This document shows, one piece after another, positions 25,463 through 36,745 of a DNA stretch of 64,000 bases. Both the position numbers and the translations under genes were made by a program. A model generated the notes under the pieces. The model worked only from the letters and a program-made list of their open reading frames with translations, did not search any database and was not told the DNA's origin. Origin of the DNA: Sipunculus nudus (taxonomy: Eukaryota; Annelida; Sipuncula; Golfingiida; Sipunculidae); the NCBI GenBank assembly GCA_026874595.1, contig CM049308.1, positions 85,001-149,000 on the forward strand. Reading direction: 5' to 3'. Position 1 is the first letter of the stretch, and each line of letters starts with the position of its first letter.

Positions 25463-25472
25463 CTATATGTAT

Positions 25473-25505
<33 letters not shown>

Positions 25506-25729
25506 CATATCTATATATATATATATACATATATATTTATATATATATATATTACACTGTTATGGTCCTAAACTTAAGCTTAGAATACTGTTGACTCTGT
25601 TATATGTATGCATGTATGTATGCAAATATGTGTACATGTATGTATGTATTACTCTACTACTGCTCCATGGCCGTTTAACATCACTGTGCTGGTCCTAAAC
25701 ATACAATGTTATAGAACTAAAATAACAAG

Positions 25730-26107
25730 CCTTCTTAGTCTCTTTTCTAAACTTAACTCTGTAAGCTGTAGGAGTCAGGTGATACCTAGATAGTATGGCA
25801 TCTTTAACAATGTTAAAATCAAGTCTTTCATCAGGGCTTAAAGAATAGTATGCTTGCTGAGCCAATCCGGTTAAAAACGGCTCCAAAATAAATGCCCACT
25901 CAGTATCTGGTATTTCATGTCTGGTAGCCAGATTAACAAATGTTTTAAACCAATAATGGATATCATCAGATTCACATAGTTTAGTCATCTCAGGAATTTT
26001 GGATACAGTCACTTTAGATTTTGACACCAATTTTTCCATTGTGTTCAATTGTGTTCGCCTCACGGCGAGTGTCAGAGAAATGTTTAAGCAGTTCTTTAAA
26101 CATTGAA
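25730..26107 (-). pseudogene. Ty3/Gypsy-type gag fragment, frameshifted and truncated
   Basis: The minus strand encodes a gag-like segment: a DDIHYWFKTF stretch, then EWAFILEPFLTGLAQQAYYS and LSPDERLDFNIVKDAILSRY. This resembles the conserved capsid region of Ty3/Gypsy gag (the retrotransposon gag/SCAN-like fold). A likely start, MFKELLKHF, is at 26,103 in one frame. The rest is in another frame, with the shift near 26,030-26,060. The frame runs into a subtelomeric repeat near 25,730, so the C-terminal part of gag and all of pol are missing. An LTR lies upstream (26,265-26,588), so this is the 5' end of one element. Confidence 0.8.
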
Positions 26108-26264
26108 TCACTAGGGGAAGGGCTGCCCTTTACCCTCCAGATATCCCTCGCTTGGGAGTGGCGAGCACAAAATATATATAATTTAATGTCCACTAACAGC
26201 ACTTAACAGCACAGTTAGTAATATACAGACGCAGAATCCCTCACAAGAGTAGCGAGTCCAGTAG

Positions 26265-26588
26265 TGTAAAGCGTTACACCACTCGAAGCCGGGACCGCAA
26301 CATGCACAAGATGACTGGCGCCGAACGAAGAACCAGCACGTCAGGGAAAAGCTATTTGAAACAGTCCTACCTCAACCAGAAGAGCCCCCCGTTTGGCGTC
26401 ATTTATAAGGGTTGTTTTCCTTCTCACCACATATATACAAGTTCACACCCCAAACTCTGGTTGTCTTTCCCAAGGTTTATTCACAGCCAACAGACTAGGT
26501 CCCGCCATGTGCCCAGGTCTCTAACTAAACCGGAAGAGGAAGTTACCTAACCTCCGCACAATGACTACAATATAGTGCATGCCTTACA
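26265..26588 (-). mobile_element. Probable 5' LTR of the Ty3/Gypsy element
   Basis: On the minus strand the segment begins TGTAAGGCATGCAC and ends GCTTTACA, an inverted TGTAA...TTACA pair. It contains an AATAAA-type signal (GTGAATAAACC). It lies about 160 bp upstream of the gag start. A second LTR is not seen because the element is cut off in gag. The primer-binding site would follow within a few bases (TGGACTCGC near 26,250-26,260), but I cannot assign a tRNA. Confidence 0.6.
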
Positions 26589-26973
26589 CTCTCCAAACAG
26601 AGATCACTACAATAAGATGAGCTCAAATGATGGGCAAATGGGCATTTAACATCTAAGCTCCGGAGCCACGATCGTCTGAAGAAGAAAATAAAGTAAGTGA
26701 CAGAAATGAACTGTTACGTTAGCGCTAACATATTGATATAAGACTGATCAAACTTGAAGAAATTTGTGAAATAACATTGAAAGAAGAGAAGAAATATAAA
26801 GAAGTGAATTATATATAGATATCGCGAACTTTTATACGCTAAAGTGAAGTGATCAAAGAAGACAAAGAACCTCGTGAGAAGATAATGCTTTCAGTGACTT
26901 TTTATTGGACTTTGTGATTATTTAATTGTGCAATTCGGAATAACTGGTGTTATGGACATTATCCCCAGGTCAG

Positions 26974-27022
<49 letters not shown>

Positions 27023-27570
27023 TTATACATTAATATATATATATATATATATATATTCTGAATTCTGGGATTGGCCATGGAAAAGCTGTACACAGTCAGA
27101 GTTAAAACTAGAATAGGGAAAGCGTCTGCCCTGGTGCAGGGGGTTATGCCGCTGGCCCTTTTTGGTTTCCTTTTTAATCAAAACAACATTTTCTTAGTTC
27201 GAACCCACGGCAGGGATGCTTTAATATTTTCTTTTTGTGTTGATATTTTACTCATTTAAAATAAATTCTTTTCTTGCTGTATTTATTTCTTTGAAGCATT
27301 GTCCTATCACAATCGTATATTTATTTTAAATAAAATAATTCAAGCGGTTAAGATGAATAGTTCTTATTTCTCCCGCCAGGTGCCGGCACTCAGTAGAAAC
27401 CGCCCTGTTACAGGTATATCAGTGCTATTTATTAAATTGGGACCTTCACTTTGGGGTCAAAAGCACCATTTTACACTAAACATACACCAAAGCTTAGCTT
27501 TTTATCTGGGCTCCGAAAAACAGAACTGGTAGAGTGGAGATGTCCAGACAAAGGGCCTTTTCCTGTTCTT
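26589..27570. other. Mostly unique AT-rich sequence with (TA)n
   Basis: Contains TA microsatellites at 26,976-27,019 and 27,031-27,056. A possible LTR-like end (TGTAACAGGGCGG on the minus strand) lies near 27,413. No convincing gene. Donor-like AAAGTAAGTG at about 26,690 stands alone. Confidence 0.4.
27115..27240 (+). repeat. Possible tRNA-derived SINE fragment
   Basis: A box-A-like TGGTGCAGGGGGTTA (27,132) and a box-B-like GTTCGAACCC (27,197-27,206) are followed by ACGGCAGGGATGC, typical of tRNA-derived SINE heads. The boxes are about 65 bp apart, wider than usual, so it may carry an insertion or be a chance match. Confidence 0.4.
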
Positions 27571-27571
27571 A

Positions 27572-27910
27572 AAGTGGAATATTACAATCACAAGTGGAAT
27601 GTTACAGTTTTAATTTTTTTTTTAAACTTCAAAATTTTAAACTCAGCACCCTTCGACGGTTGATTTGCAATCATTTACATTGGTCGAACTTTTCCAATGG
27701 TCACTCGAACTTGAAATACACAGTGTTCTTGTCTTAAGTGGTATATTACAATCTTAAGTGAAAATGTTACAGTTTTAAATTTTTTTTAAATTTTAAAATT
27801 TTAAACTCAGCTCCCTTCGACGGTAGTTTCACAATCATAAACATAGGTCGAACTTCTCAAATGGTCACTCGCGCTTGAAATACATAGTTTTCTTCTCATA
27901 AGTCGAATAA
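27572..27910. repeat. 164-bp tandem repeat, two copies
   Basis: AAGTGGWATATTACAATC occurs at 27,572 and 27,736, followed in both by TTTTAAACTCAG..CCCTTCGACGGT and GGTCGAACTT..AATGGTCACTCG. A third partial start is near 27,900. Related AAGTGGAATATTACA fragments are at 28,050 and 28,550-28,640. Confidence 0.8.
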
Positions 27911-28640
27911 TACACATTTGGACAAAATTAAAAAAAACTCAAACCCTAAGGACGCATTTCAATGTTTTTAATTTTCTTTAACAAACAATCGTACCTGTCC
28001 ATCTGAACTGGTAAGGTGAATACCAGTTATCGACTCCCACAAATCTCCAACCTTAAGTGGAAATCTTATGGGGAATAATGTAGTGGTCAGTACCGTAATT
28101 ACTCTCGGCCTTGACCCCTAGGATGTCAACAAATGTTGACTAGGATGTTAATTATTTCGTTCAAAAATCTAAAAAAAAATATGCGCTTTTATTTTATTAA
28201 AGCATAAGGTAGTCCCGTCCATCTAACCCTGAAGGAAGGGGCGCTAACCCTGACCACTGGTCAGCGTTTTAGATAAAAAACATGTGGAGGTCCAGTTTTG
28301 TCCACTTAGTCCTTTGTACACCTCTGTACAACAAGGTGTATTGGGGGCGCCACCTCCTAGAAAATGAAATTCTGAAAAATTTCATAAAAAGTTCAAAAAA
28401 TTTCAAAGTCCTTTACGAATTCAAACGACTTAATACCACTTAGAGTTAGGGTCGAAGTAGAGACCATAACGCTATGTGGGGACCATATGCATCTTTTTTT
28501 GTGATTTCCCCGTTGAGGCACTTAGTCTTAAGTCGTACTAAGTAGTGTAATATTCCACTAATTTTTAAATGGGAACTACGTGTAAGATTACAATTTTTAT
28601 GTGGAATATTACATTTTTTGTCCATTAAATAAGTGGAGGA
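27911..28640. other. Subtelomere-like sequence, no gene
   Basis: Contains a decayed relative of the 175-bp repeat (ATATGCGCTTTTATT near 28,180) and a partial GGGGGCGCCACCTCCTAG (about 28,343-28,360) related to the GGGGGCGCCACGTCCTAG element at 19.76 kb. Confidence 0.5.
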
Positions 28641-28645
28641 CGATA

Positions 28646-28720
28646 GCCTAACCTAACCCTAACCTAACCCTAAACAACCTAACCCTAACCAAATCCTAAC
28701 TAACCCTAACCCTAACCATA
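28646..28720 (-). repeat. Degenerate telomeric repeats (CCTAACCCTAA-type)
   Basis: About 75 bp of CCTAA and CCCTAA units broken by CAA and AAT insertions, in the same orientation as the main array. It is the last subtelomeric landmark; the sequence to the right changes character. Confidence 0.85.
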
Positions 28721-29699
28721 CAAATTTAATTGTCTCTGTGCACTGTTTTAATTTTGTGTTGGAGTACTTTTGTCACCTGGCATGTCCTATAATGTTTACT
28801 TATCAATATAACGGATAACTTTTTTTTCAGGTTACAAGGTGAGTCAATCAATCTATAACCTTCTGTTTGAAGGCGACATTCATTTTATTGATCACAGAAT
28901 CATTTAATTTCCGGTATCAGTGTGTATAACAAGGATACTTATTATTACAGGTTTCTTTTTTCATTCTTCACACGTGAATATATTTTCAGGAACACAGACT
29001 ATAATGCCAGTCTGTCATTTAATCCACAAGGTGGGTTGACACAAGGTGGGTTTACCAGTCGGATATGTACTTATGTCACAGAGACTTAATATATTTTAAT
29101 ATTTTCGTGTACAGTAACCATCCGTGTTTTGTTATAGTGCAGTCTTTATTCTTCGGTTGTATTTTTTATTCTATGACTGTATTCTCCTGTTATATTTTAA
29201 TTCCAATTGTCATTTGGGCTTGTCAACAACATAACCATGCCAAATATGGGAACCGTCCAAAACACCTCATCTGCAGAAGCAATCAGGACATATCTGGGTA
29301 GACCCGTATCTAGAGAACAGGGCGTATTGGCTTGTATTGCCAGATGAGGAATGCATATAACAAAAGAAAATATGGATATTTCAATATCATGTGTTTCATG
29401 TTGTTTTGCTTTTTTATTTTCTTAATTCCAAGGTTGTATTAATTTACTCCCTATCTATCACGGAAAACAAAGGCCTCGATGTAACGTGGCAGGCCAACCT
29501 TTTCAGACATACTGATTCACTAACTACCTGCATGCTTTTGGTCGTTTCCATGTCTTTAATCAGTTTTGTATGTTGTTATGCTTTTATTTTCATACTTATC
29601 ATAAGTTCCCTGTGAACAATCATTTGTACTTACATGTTTATGTAAACATTTTCTCATTCCTTTTAAATTTTATATACTTCTTACTCTTTCCTTAAAATT
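28721..29699. other. No recognisable feature
   Basis: Unique-looking AT-rich DNA with small open frames lacking recognisable motifs. A CAG-acceptor and GTGAGT-donor pair near 28,828-28,843 encloses only a few bases. Confidence 0.4.
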
Positions 29700-30125
29700 A
29701 CCCGGTATATTTTCAGGTACATACGTTTCGAGTATATTCACAGTTACATGCGTGTTTGGGTATATTTTCAGGTACATACGTTCCTAGTATATTTATTCAC
29801 AGGTCCATGCGTGTTTAAGTATATTTTCAGGTACATAGTTCCAATTATACCTCTTTACAGTTACTTGAGTGTTTGAGTATATTTTCAGGTACATAATTTC
29901 AAATATACCTCTTTACAGTTACTTGAGTGTTTCAGTATATTTTCAGTATATTTTCAGGGACATAATTTCAAATATACCTTTTTAAAATTCACATGAGTGT
30001 TTGGGTATATTTTCAGGTACATATGTTTCGAGTATACCTCAGGTATATGGGGTTTGAGTATCTTCTAGTAAATTCCTGAGTATACTTTGGTACATACGTC
30101 TTTAAATATATTTTCAGGTACATGA
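29700..30125. repeat. About 58-bp minisatellite
   Basis: TATATTTTCAGGTACAT recurs at 29,706, 29,761, 29,820, 29,878, 29,947, 30,006 and 30,107, mostly 55-59 bp apart. The intervening sequence resembles GTTTCGAGTATA..TTCACAGTTACATGCGTGT. Confidence 0.85.
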
Positions 30126-30451
30126 TTCATTCTATTATTTAAACGTTTAGCCCAATAATCACAAAAAACAGCCAAATACCTAGGCAACATTTCTTGCAAT
30201 TGTTCAACATTTACAATGCATTCAGAGAAAAGTATTTTCATCCTAGCTTTGAGTATGCAAGAAGTTTTGTAAAGGAAGATTTTTTTAGGTAACATTATAA
30301 ACCTGTATTACATATACAAAAGTCGTCCGATTGTTCACATGGTAATATACATTTTTCGTCAATGATATCAAACGTATGGAATAAAAATACCCTATAATTT
30401 TCAACAGGTATACAAAGATAGAGAAATTGAAGAAAATACCAAGAAACAGAT

Positions 30452-30670
30452 TCAGCCAGGAGGGGTTGATAAACTCATCGGTAAATGCTTCACCATAATA
30501 TCCTCAAAGTTGAAAATGCGACTGTCTATATCGACCTTCCTGGATGTTACAATTAGACAGCAAATCTTGTTCAGCAGCAATATATCCAGTAGGTCCAGGC
30601 GTTCTGCAACAAGCCAGTCATATGTATAAACTTGATGGTTGCTTATGATTGTCCAAGGAGTGGGGTCGAA
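30452..30670 (-). pseudogene. Unrecognised coding-like open frame, 72 codons
   Basis: The minus strand reads FDPTPWTIISNHQ, then a leucine-rich AERLDLLDILLLNK, then VDIDSRIFNFEDIMVKHLP, to a TGA at 30,452. A TAA precedes it directly, there is no start codon and no good splice acceptor. The amino-acid make-up and the absence of stops look like real coding sequence, perhaps a transposon or gene remnant. I do not recognise the family. Confidence 0.4.
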
Positions 30671-32471
30671 TTAAAGAACTTTCCTTAGAGGAACCTACAA
30701 AAGGCGTGTTGGTGATGGCAGTAGCTTTTCCAAAGGACATCAACTATGAATGAATGTCATTGATTATACTGTTGTTTAAGAAATGTAGGCGTTTCGATAC
30801 TGGTGGTATTACAAAAAAAAAATAGTGTACTGTTTAAAACAAGATACCCGAATACTACCGTATATTGACTATTTAGAATATAAATATATTGTATTGTTGA
30901 CATGCGTAATGGCCAATATTGTTTATATGAGCACTTCATCTTTAAGTTTGTTATTCATGCTTGTTTCAATCAACGTATTTGTCTTTAATATGTCTTGGCG
31001 GGTTTAGAACAATGTCCGGGCGTGTATGCGTACGTATGTCTGTAAATGACAAACTGCAGCATGACTTTTTATAGTAAATAAAAACCACCCAGAATTGTTT
31101 CATCCTCTGAGCTAGCAGTGGTGGTTATGTACTAATTTACATCGTACAGTGCACGGTTTACCGTAATTGGGTAGAAACCGCTTTAAAAGACAAAAGAGTG
31201 CCTGCTCTTGACCTTTCTATACGCAAGTCTATGACAGGACGTATTATGGTATACCCTTCGTCCGTCCGCCCGTTAATTTTTAGTGTCTCCGTGATAATTT
31301 ACCTGGGTTTTGATGGATTTTCACGAAACCCACCATAACAACTCACCATTAGGTTATCTCGCCCGAAATCTGATGGATTTTCATATAACTCGTGATGAGT
31401 ATTAACCGAGCAATACAGTTTCTCACATGAATTACATTCTCAGCATATTCACACCTAATTAATGAGGTCAGAGGTCACAACATATGCAACAGGTGTATTA
31501 TGCACCATTTGCGGTGACCTTGTTACAATCATGTACTGGACAAAGTTATAAAATAAAATCCACATTTTGTTAATTTTGTACTCACTGTTATAATGAAATA
31601 TCAATAGTAAAGAGAAAATGTGTTAAAATTAAATTGTGATGGATATTATTTTTATAGGATCTTAAACAGGTGGAACCCATTTTATATCTGACCTTAGTAT
31701 TTTTCTATTGCAAATGATCAATGTGCTGAAATAACCATAAAGTAAGATCGGGTTGTGTGAAACCTGGACTCCGAACATTACTAATAAGAGTTCATACATT
31801 GTTAATACATCTCGAAATTTAACCCAAATCTTTTCCATCGTCAAAAATAGTACCAGACTCTAAACATCTGAGAATCCATCTCCAAAAAAACTGCATACAA
31901 ATTAAAAATATAATTCTAATCTGGAATTCATTTTTATATTAATTCCAACCTACCTCAATAGTGTTCACAATAACCATTCTTTCTATACAATCCATGTTAG
32001 AAAATAAGTTTGCTCGACAGGATTCTTTGAATCATACATGTTCTGAGATAAAGCAAAACTTGTCACGGACTCAGTACCGACTCCCAACTGCACTAATTGT
32101 AAGTGCAAGAACCGGGGAAGCTGTAATAGGACAGGTTCGCGACCTATTTAGAGTTCTCGTCGGGCCCTGATAATTCTGTCTCCAACTCCTGAAATCCAGC
32201 CATTAATGTACCTACCTTTTCCAGAGAAGTTAATAAGCTGAGTATTTCCTGTTTAGAAAAGTTCCTAAAACGCCTCCGTGGTGGCTATATGAGCTTGTTT
32301 ATCTACAAGCTGTTAACTTAAAGTGGTTAGTTCAATATGTAGGGAAGTTGAAAGGTCACCAATTGCAAAACGCCTATGCTAAACTCTTAACCGTCTCACT
32401 TGCTGCAGGTCCATGTCCTTGTTCAATGTATTTGGATTATATCGGCCCCTACTCTTACACGCTATAAACAT
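30671..32471. other. No recognisable gene
   Basis: Unique-looking sequence. A CTTCGTCCGTCCGCCCG stretch near 31,255 is like the ends of dispersed repeats elsewhere in the window. Small open frames show no motif I recognise. Confidence 0.4.
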
Positions 32472-33112
32472 TGTTACAGATGTCTGTTTTATTGGGCGCA
32501 GGGGTGTTCCGTGTGTTGTTGACATTTTGTTCGTGTGGCACGCATAGCTCGTTGCTGTAGCAACCTCGCCTGGCCGGGTGTTGCTGGCTCGATGTAATCC
32601 GCATTGGTTGAACTCTGACGTGAAGAAACACAGCGTTCTTTGTTCTAGAATATTCTTTGGGCGTGTTTATTATGTATTGTTGGGTTCTCTCGATTGTTTG
32701 TGAAGTAGTAGTTTCTAGAATTTTCGGATTTATAATTATAAATAGAGGCTGTGTTTTAGAGCCGGGGGAGAGGAGAGAAATATTCCAGCGGACACAGAAG
32801 AGTGTGTGTCAGTTTGTGGACCTTTTCCGATAATTGCGGTAGTTAAAGATCTTCTTCGAAATTTGTGAACTGGACTGTTATTCTCTGAGAAGTTTTATTT
32901 GAACTGTTTATTTGGATTATATGCTTCAAAGGACTTATTGTTATGTGACAGTGGTGGTATCAAAGAACTGTACACTTTATTTATAATACTGTGCATACTG
33001 TGCAATTGTACTGGTTTTCTTTTGTACTGTTGTTATACTGTGTAATTGTATTGATTTAGTGTATTGTAATGTTAGGGTTGTTTTAAGAATAAATTATATT
33101 TATTTGTTAACA
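32472..33112 (+). mobile_element. Probable solo LTR, 641 bp
   Basis: Starts TGTTACAGATG and ends TTTGTTAACA, giving inverted TGTTA/TAACA tips. Inside are a TATA-like TATAAATAG near 32,740 and an AATAAA near 33,090 close to the 3' end, the order expected of an LTR promoter and polyadenylation signal. The 5-bp flanks are AACAT and AACAA, a near-match target duplication. No internal retroviral genes are attached. The class is not determinable from the LTR alone. Confidence 0.55.
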
Positions 33113-33114
33113 AA

Positions 33115-35605
33115 CAAGGCCTACAGGCCTAATGCGAACCTGTGCATTGGGAAATACACCAGATATAATGCTTCAATGGTGGACCATTACTTCTCATGTA
33201 TATGAACAATGCAAGTTCTAAACCTTTTGAATAAGAAACAATTACACAAACATCACTTCTTGCATTCTTGCATGGGTGCACACAACACAAAAATAATTGT
33301 AGCTGGCACCACCAGTCTTGTATACAACAAAGCTATCAGAGATATATTCATATGCCCAATTTCAGACTGATATCTCAAACCCCTCCTGAAAATAAGCAGG
33401 GACACACACTGTCAAAAATTATTGTAGGTGGCACCACCAGTCTTGTATACGACAAAGCTATTCGATATGTATATATATGCCCAATTTCAGGCTGATATAT
33501 CATATTCCCCTCTAGAAATAAGCAGGCACATACACTGTGCAAAAGTCATTGTAGGTGGTGACACCTGCCTTGTGAACAAGAAAGCCATCAAAGACACATA
33601 GACAGGTCAGAATATCAGGTCAATACATCAAACTTACCTTGAGTCTGATGCATGGGGCTGACCAGGCTTAGGTGAGAAAGGCAGTTGCCCCGAGTGAACT
33701 CTGACAAATTTGCTGGCTCAGGCTACTGCACTGAGTAAACTCATGACCTGCACCTGGCTAGACTGAGTAAACTTTTGACCTGTACCTGGCTGCACTGAGT
33801 GAACTCTTGACCTGTTGCATAATGTGACACAGTTGGCACTCTGCCAAAGCTATAAATAGATCCAGGCTGAACTTTGGTGCCAAATCTGATGCAGTATGCA
33901 GTCTGCCAATGCTATATATAGAATGCTGCTACTGCCCTGAGTGAACACCTGACCCATACCTGGCTGCACTGAGTGAACTCTTGACCTGTTGCCTAATCTG
34001 ATACAGTTGGGAGTCTGCCAGAGCTATAAATAGATCCAGACTGACCTCTAGCCTGTTGCCAAATCTGAAATAGTAGCCACACCATTGCATAAGCTCTGAG
34101 GGGCATGACACCCGTGAAGTGATCACATGGTGCCCATGAGGTGTTCACATGTCACCCATGAGGTGATCACATGCCTTGTGCTTGGCTGCACTGATTGAAC
34201 TGTATCTAGCTCCACTGAATGAACTCTTGATCTGTTACCAAATCTGAAACAGTTGGCAGTTTCTCAACCTATTTAAAGATACAGACACAATCTTAGTCTG
34301 TTGGTATATCTGTTTACACATACTGAAATACTTTGGCTAAAATGCTTTTATTTCAAGCTGATATATTCATAAACTTGTTATAAAAATATCTAGAATGATA
34401 AAAGATGCAGTCCTTTTATTGTTAAAGGTCCAATAATAATGCCAAAAAGCATTCAAATAAACTTGAACAAAGGTCACCTAGGAATAATTTTTGTGCAATG
34501 TTACAGAAGTTATAATTGAAACACTAATTTTGTAGAAGAACAGTTTTGCAGTCCTCAGTTTGAAATAGACATAATAATGGCCATAAGACAAACTTAAGCT
34601 TTTCTGATATGATTGAAAGAACCATTTCCTATGATAATTCTTTTGAAAAACTGAACGATTCAACTTGACAGTTTCATCATAAACATTTAAGGCTGAAAGA
34701 GGCTAAAATTGTGAGGTTTTGCCCATAAAAACAGGTCAATTTAGGTGGCACCACAAAATCTGCACAATACTTGGTAATGCTAGCTTCTGTCATTTCTGAG
34801 ATTACTATGTCAGTAGGCTTACTTGGCCAAATGACTGTTCAAATTCGTGTAACTCCACTAAAATTCATCAAATGCAAACCATTGGAACAAACTTGAGAGG
34901 GCTTGCCTCTGGGATCATTTCTGTTTAATTTTGAACAATTTGGCTGGACCGTTTACAAGTAGAAGACTTTTAAAAGTTTTTCAGCTTTTTCCCTATAAAA
35001 TCTATGTAAATGCAGATAGCAATAAAAAAATAATCTAAGTCCCACAACATTAGATATGTGACAGATTATTGCATAAATCTGGGGATGGTAGCTCCTGCTA
35101 TTCCTGAAAAATTATGGGTTAATGTACAGATGACCAATGACCCGCGTACAAAAAAAGGTCAATGCAGGTGGCACCACCAATACCTATATTTCATATATGA
35201 CTCATGTGACCAACACTGGCATAAAATTTGGTGATGAGAGCTCTGGCGATTTCTGAGACTGACATTTTATTGTGCATTTTTGGACAGATGACCAAGTTCA
35301 ACTTCCTGTAACTCGGCCAAAATTCACCGAACTTAAACCATTGGAATAAACTTGAGAGAGATAGTATAAACGATTATTTCTATGAAATATTGAACAATTT
35401 GTTTTGACCGTTTAAGAGGAGAAGATTTTTAAAGGTTTTTTTTTGCTTTTTCTTTATAAAAACTAAGAAAATGCAGAGTTTTTCAGATGGCTAATTTTTT
35501 GCAATAAATTTCATGATGCTTGCTCCAGTTGTTTTCGAAATAGTATGGGTTAACGTACAGACGACGGACGACGCCGCACGATCGCATTAGCTCACAGGTT
35601 CGTTA
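33115..35605. mobile_element. Composite non-autonomous repeat, copy 1
   Basis: Begins CAAGGCCTACAGGCCTAATG followed by CGAACCTGTGCA, and ends GCATTAGCTCACAGGTTCG. The 10-bp tips CGAACCTGTG and CACAGGTTCG are inverted. The same left end recurs at 54,057, 59,124 and 63,796; the right end recurs at 36,730-36,740 and 58,923-58,933. Inside are nested tandem repeats: about 125-bp units with GGTGGCACCACC (33,300-33,560), 32-bp units CTGAGTGAACTCTTGACCTG (33,730-33,820) and roughly 450-bp units with TAACTCGGCCAAAATTCA. No transposase is encoded. Confidence 0.7.
34111..34176. repeat. 22-bp tandem repeat, three copies
   Basis: CCCATGAGGTGATCACATG-type units start at 34,111, 34,133 and 34,155, inside the composite element. 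Confidence 0.8.
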
Positions 35606-35930
35606 AAAATTACTACAGATGCATATTGAATGCAAAATTATAATACAGATACATCTTATTGATTGCGAAATCTTGAATTAAGTTGAGTATGGAGATCAAT
35701 TATTTATAATCCATGTACAGCCGTCTTTATATACCCACAGAGAGCTGTATACCTGTGATTGTAAACATTGCCTGGCATGAGGAATATCTAAAATCATAAA
35801 TCTACATTTTTAAAAGCTTTTAAAAACATTCTTGTCAATATTAACCATAAATAACCTGAACTCTAAATGTCTATAGAGGCATGATGCAACAGATGCTGAT
35901 AAGTTAAGCTTCCCATAACTCAGCCAAAAA
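35606..35930. repeat. Sequence shared with 58,934-59,123
   Basis: TACTACAGATGCATATTGAATG through CTACATTTTTAAA lies just right of the composite element's end in both places. It is therefore probably part of a longer repeat. At 59,124 the shared sequence is broken by another element left end. Confidence 0.7.
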
Positions 35931-36745
35931 TCACTGAACCAAAACCATTTGAACTACCATGAATTATCAACATCTAAGGATAATTAATGTGTGAGCTTTA
36001 AGAATTTATCCAAGTAGTGTTTGAGAAGAAGATCTTTGTAGCCACTGAACTAAAAAGGGCTGTAACAGCAGATGACTAAATTCAGCTTCCCATAACTCAG
36101 CCAAAAGTCACTGAACTGAGACTATTTGAACAAACTTAAGAAAGCACTACCCTAGGATAATTTCTGTGTGATATTAAACAATTTGGCCATATGGTTTCAG
36201 AGAAGAAGTTTTTTGTAGCTGTCAGTATGATACAGGCACTGATGACCCCTCTACAATAAAGGCCGATGCAGGTGGCGCCACCTATATCTCAAATTCAGAT
36301 ATGACTCATGTGACCAACATTGGCATAAAATTTGGTGATGATAGCTCCAGCCGTTTCTGAGATTTTAATTTTAGCATGCTTTTTTGGACAATTGACTAAG
36401 TTCAACTTCCTGTAACTCAGCCAAAAATCACCGAACTTAAACCATTCGAATTAACTTGAGAAAGATTGTTCCAGGAATCATTTGATCATTTGTGTGAAAT
36501 ATTGGACAATTTGGCTGAACAATTTTGGAGAAAAAGATTTTTAAAGCTTTTTTTGCTTTTCCCCTATAAAATCTAAGAAAATGCAGTTAGCCATAAATAA
36601 GCAAAGTCCGATAGAGTTTTTAAGATGACTAATTTTTGCATAAAATTTCGTGATGCTAACTCTTGCCGTTTTCAAGAGAGTATGGGTTAACATACAGACG
36701 ACGGACTACGCTACACCATCGCATAAGCTCACAGGTTCGCTAAAA
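35930..36745. mobile_element. Composite repeat, second internal unit and right end
   Basis: Repeats the GGTGGCGCCACC, ATGACTCATGTGACCAACA, TAACTCRGCCAAAAATCACC and GTATGGGTTAACATACAGACGACGG series seen at 35,160-35,605, and ends in CACAGGTTCGC. Its left end is not present, so it is either a truncated second copy or part of a longer form. Confidence 0.65.

Noticed and set aside
27360-27420. Possible second LTR end (TGTAACAGGGCGG on minus strand)
   Set aside because: No matching terminus or internal element could be found, so it is only mentioned within the spacer entry.
33929-34126. Frames with repeated QLYQIRQQVKSSL-like sequence (also 54,477-54,795)
   Set aside because: Shadows of the tandem CTGAGTGAACTCTTGACCTG repeats in the composite element.
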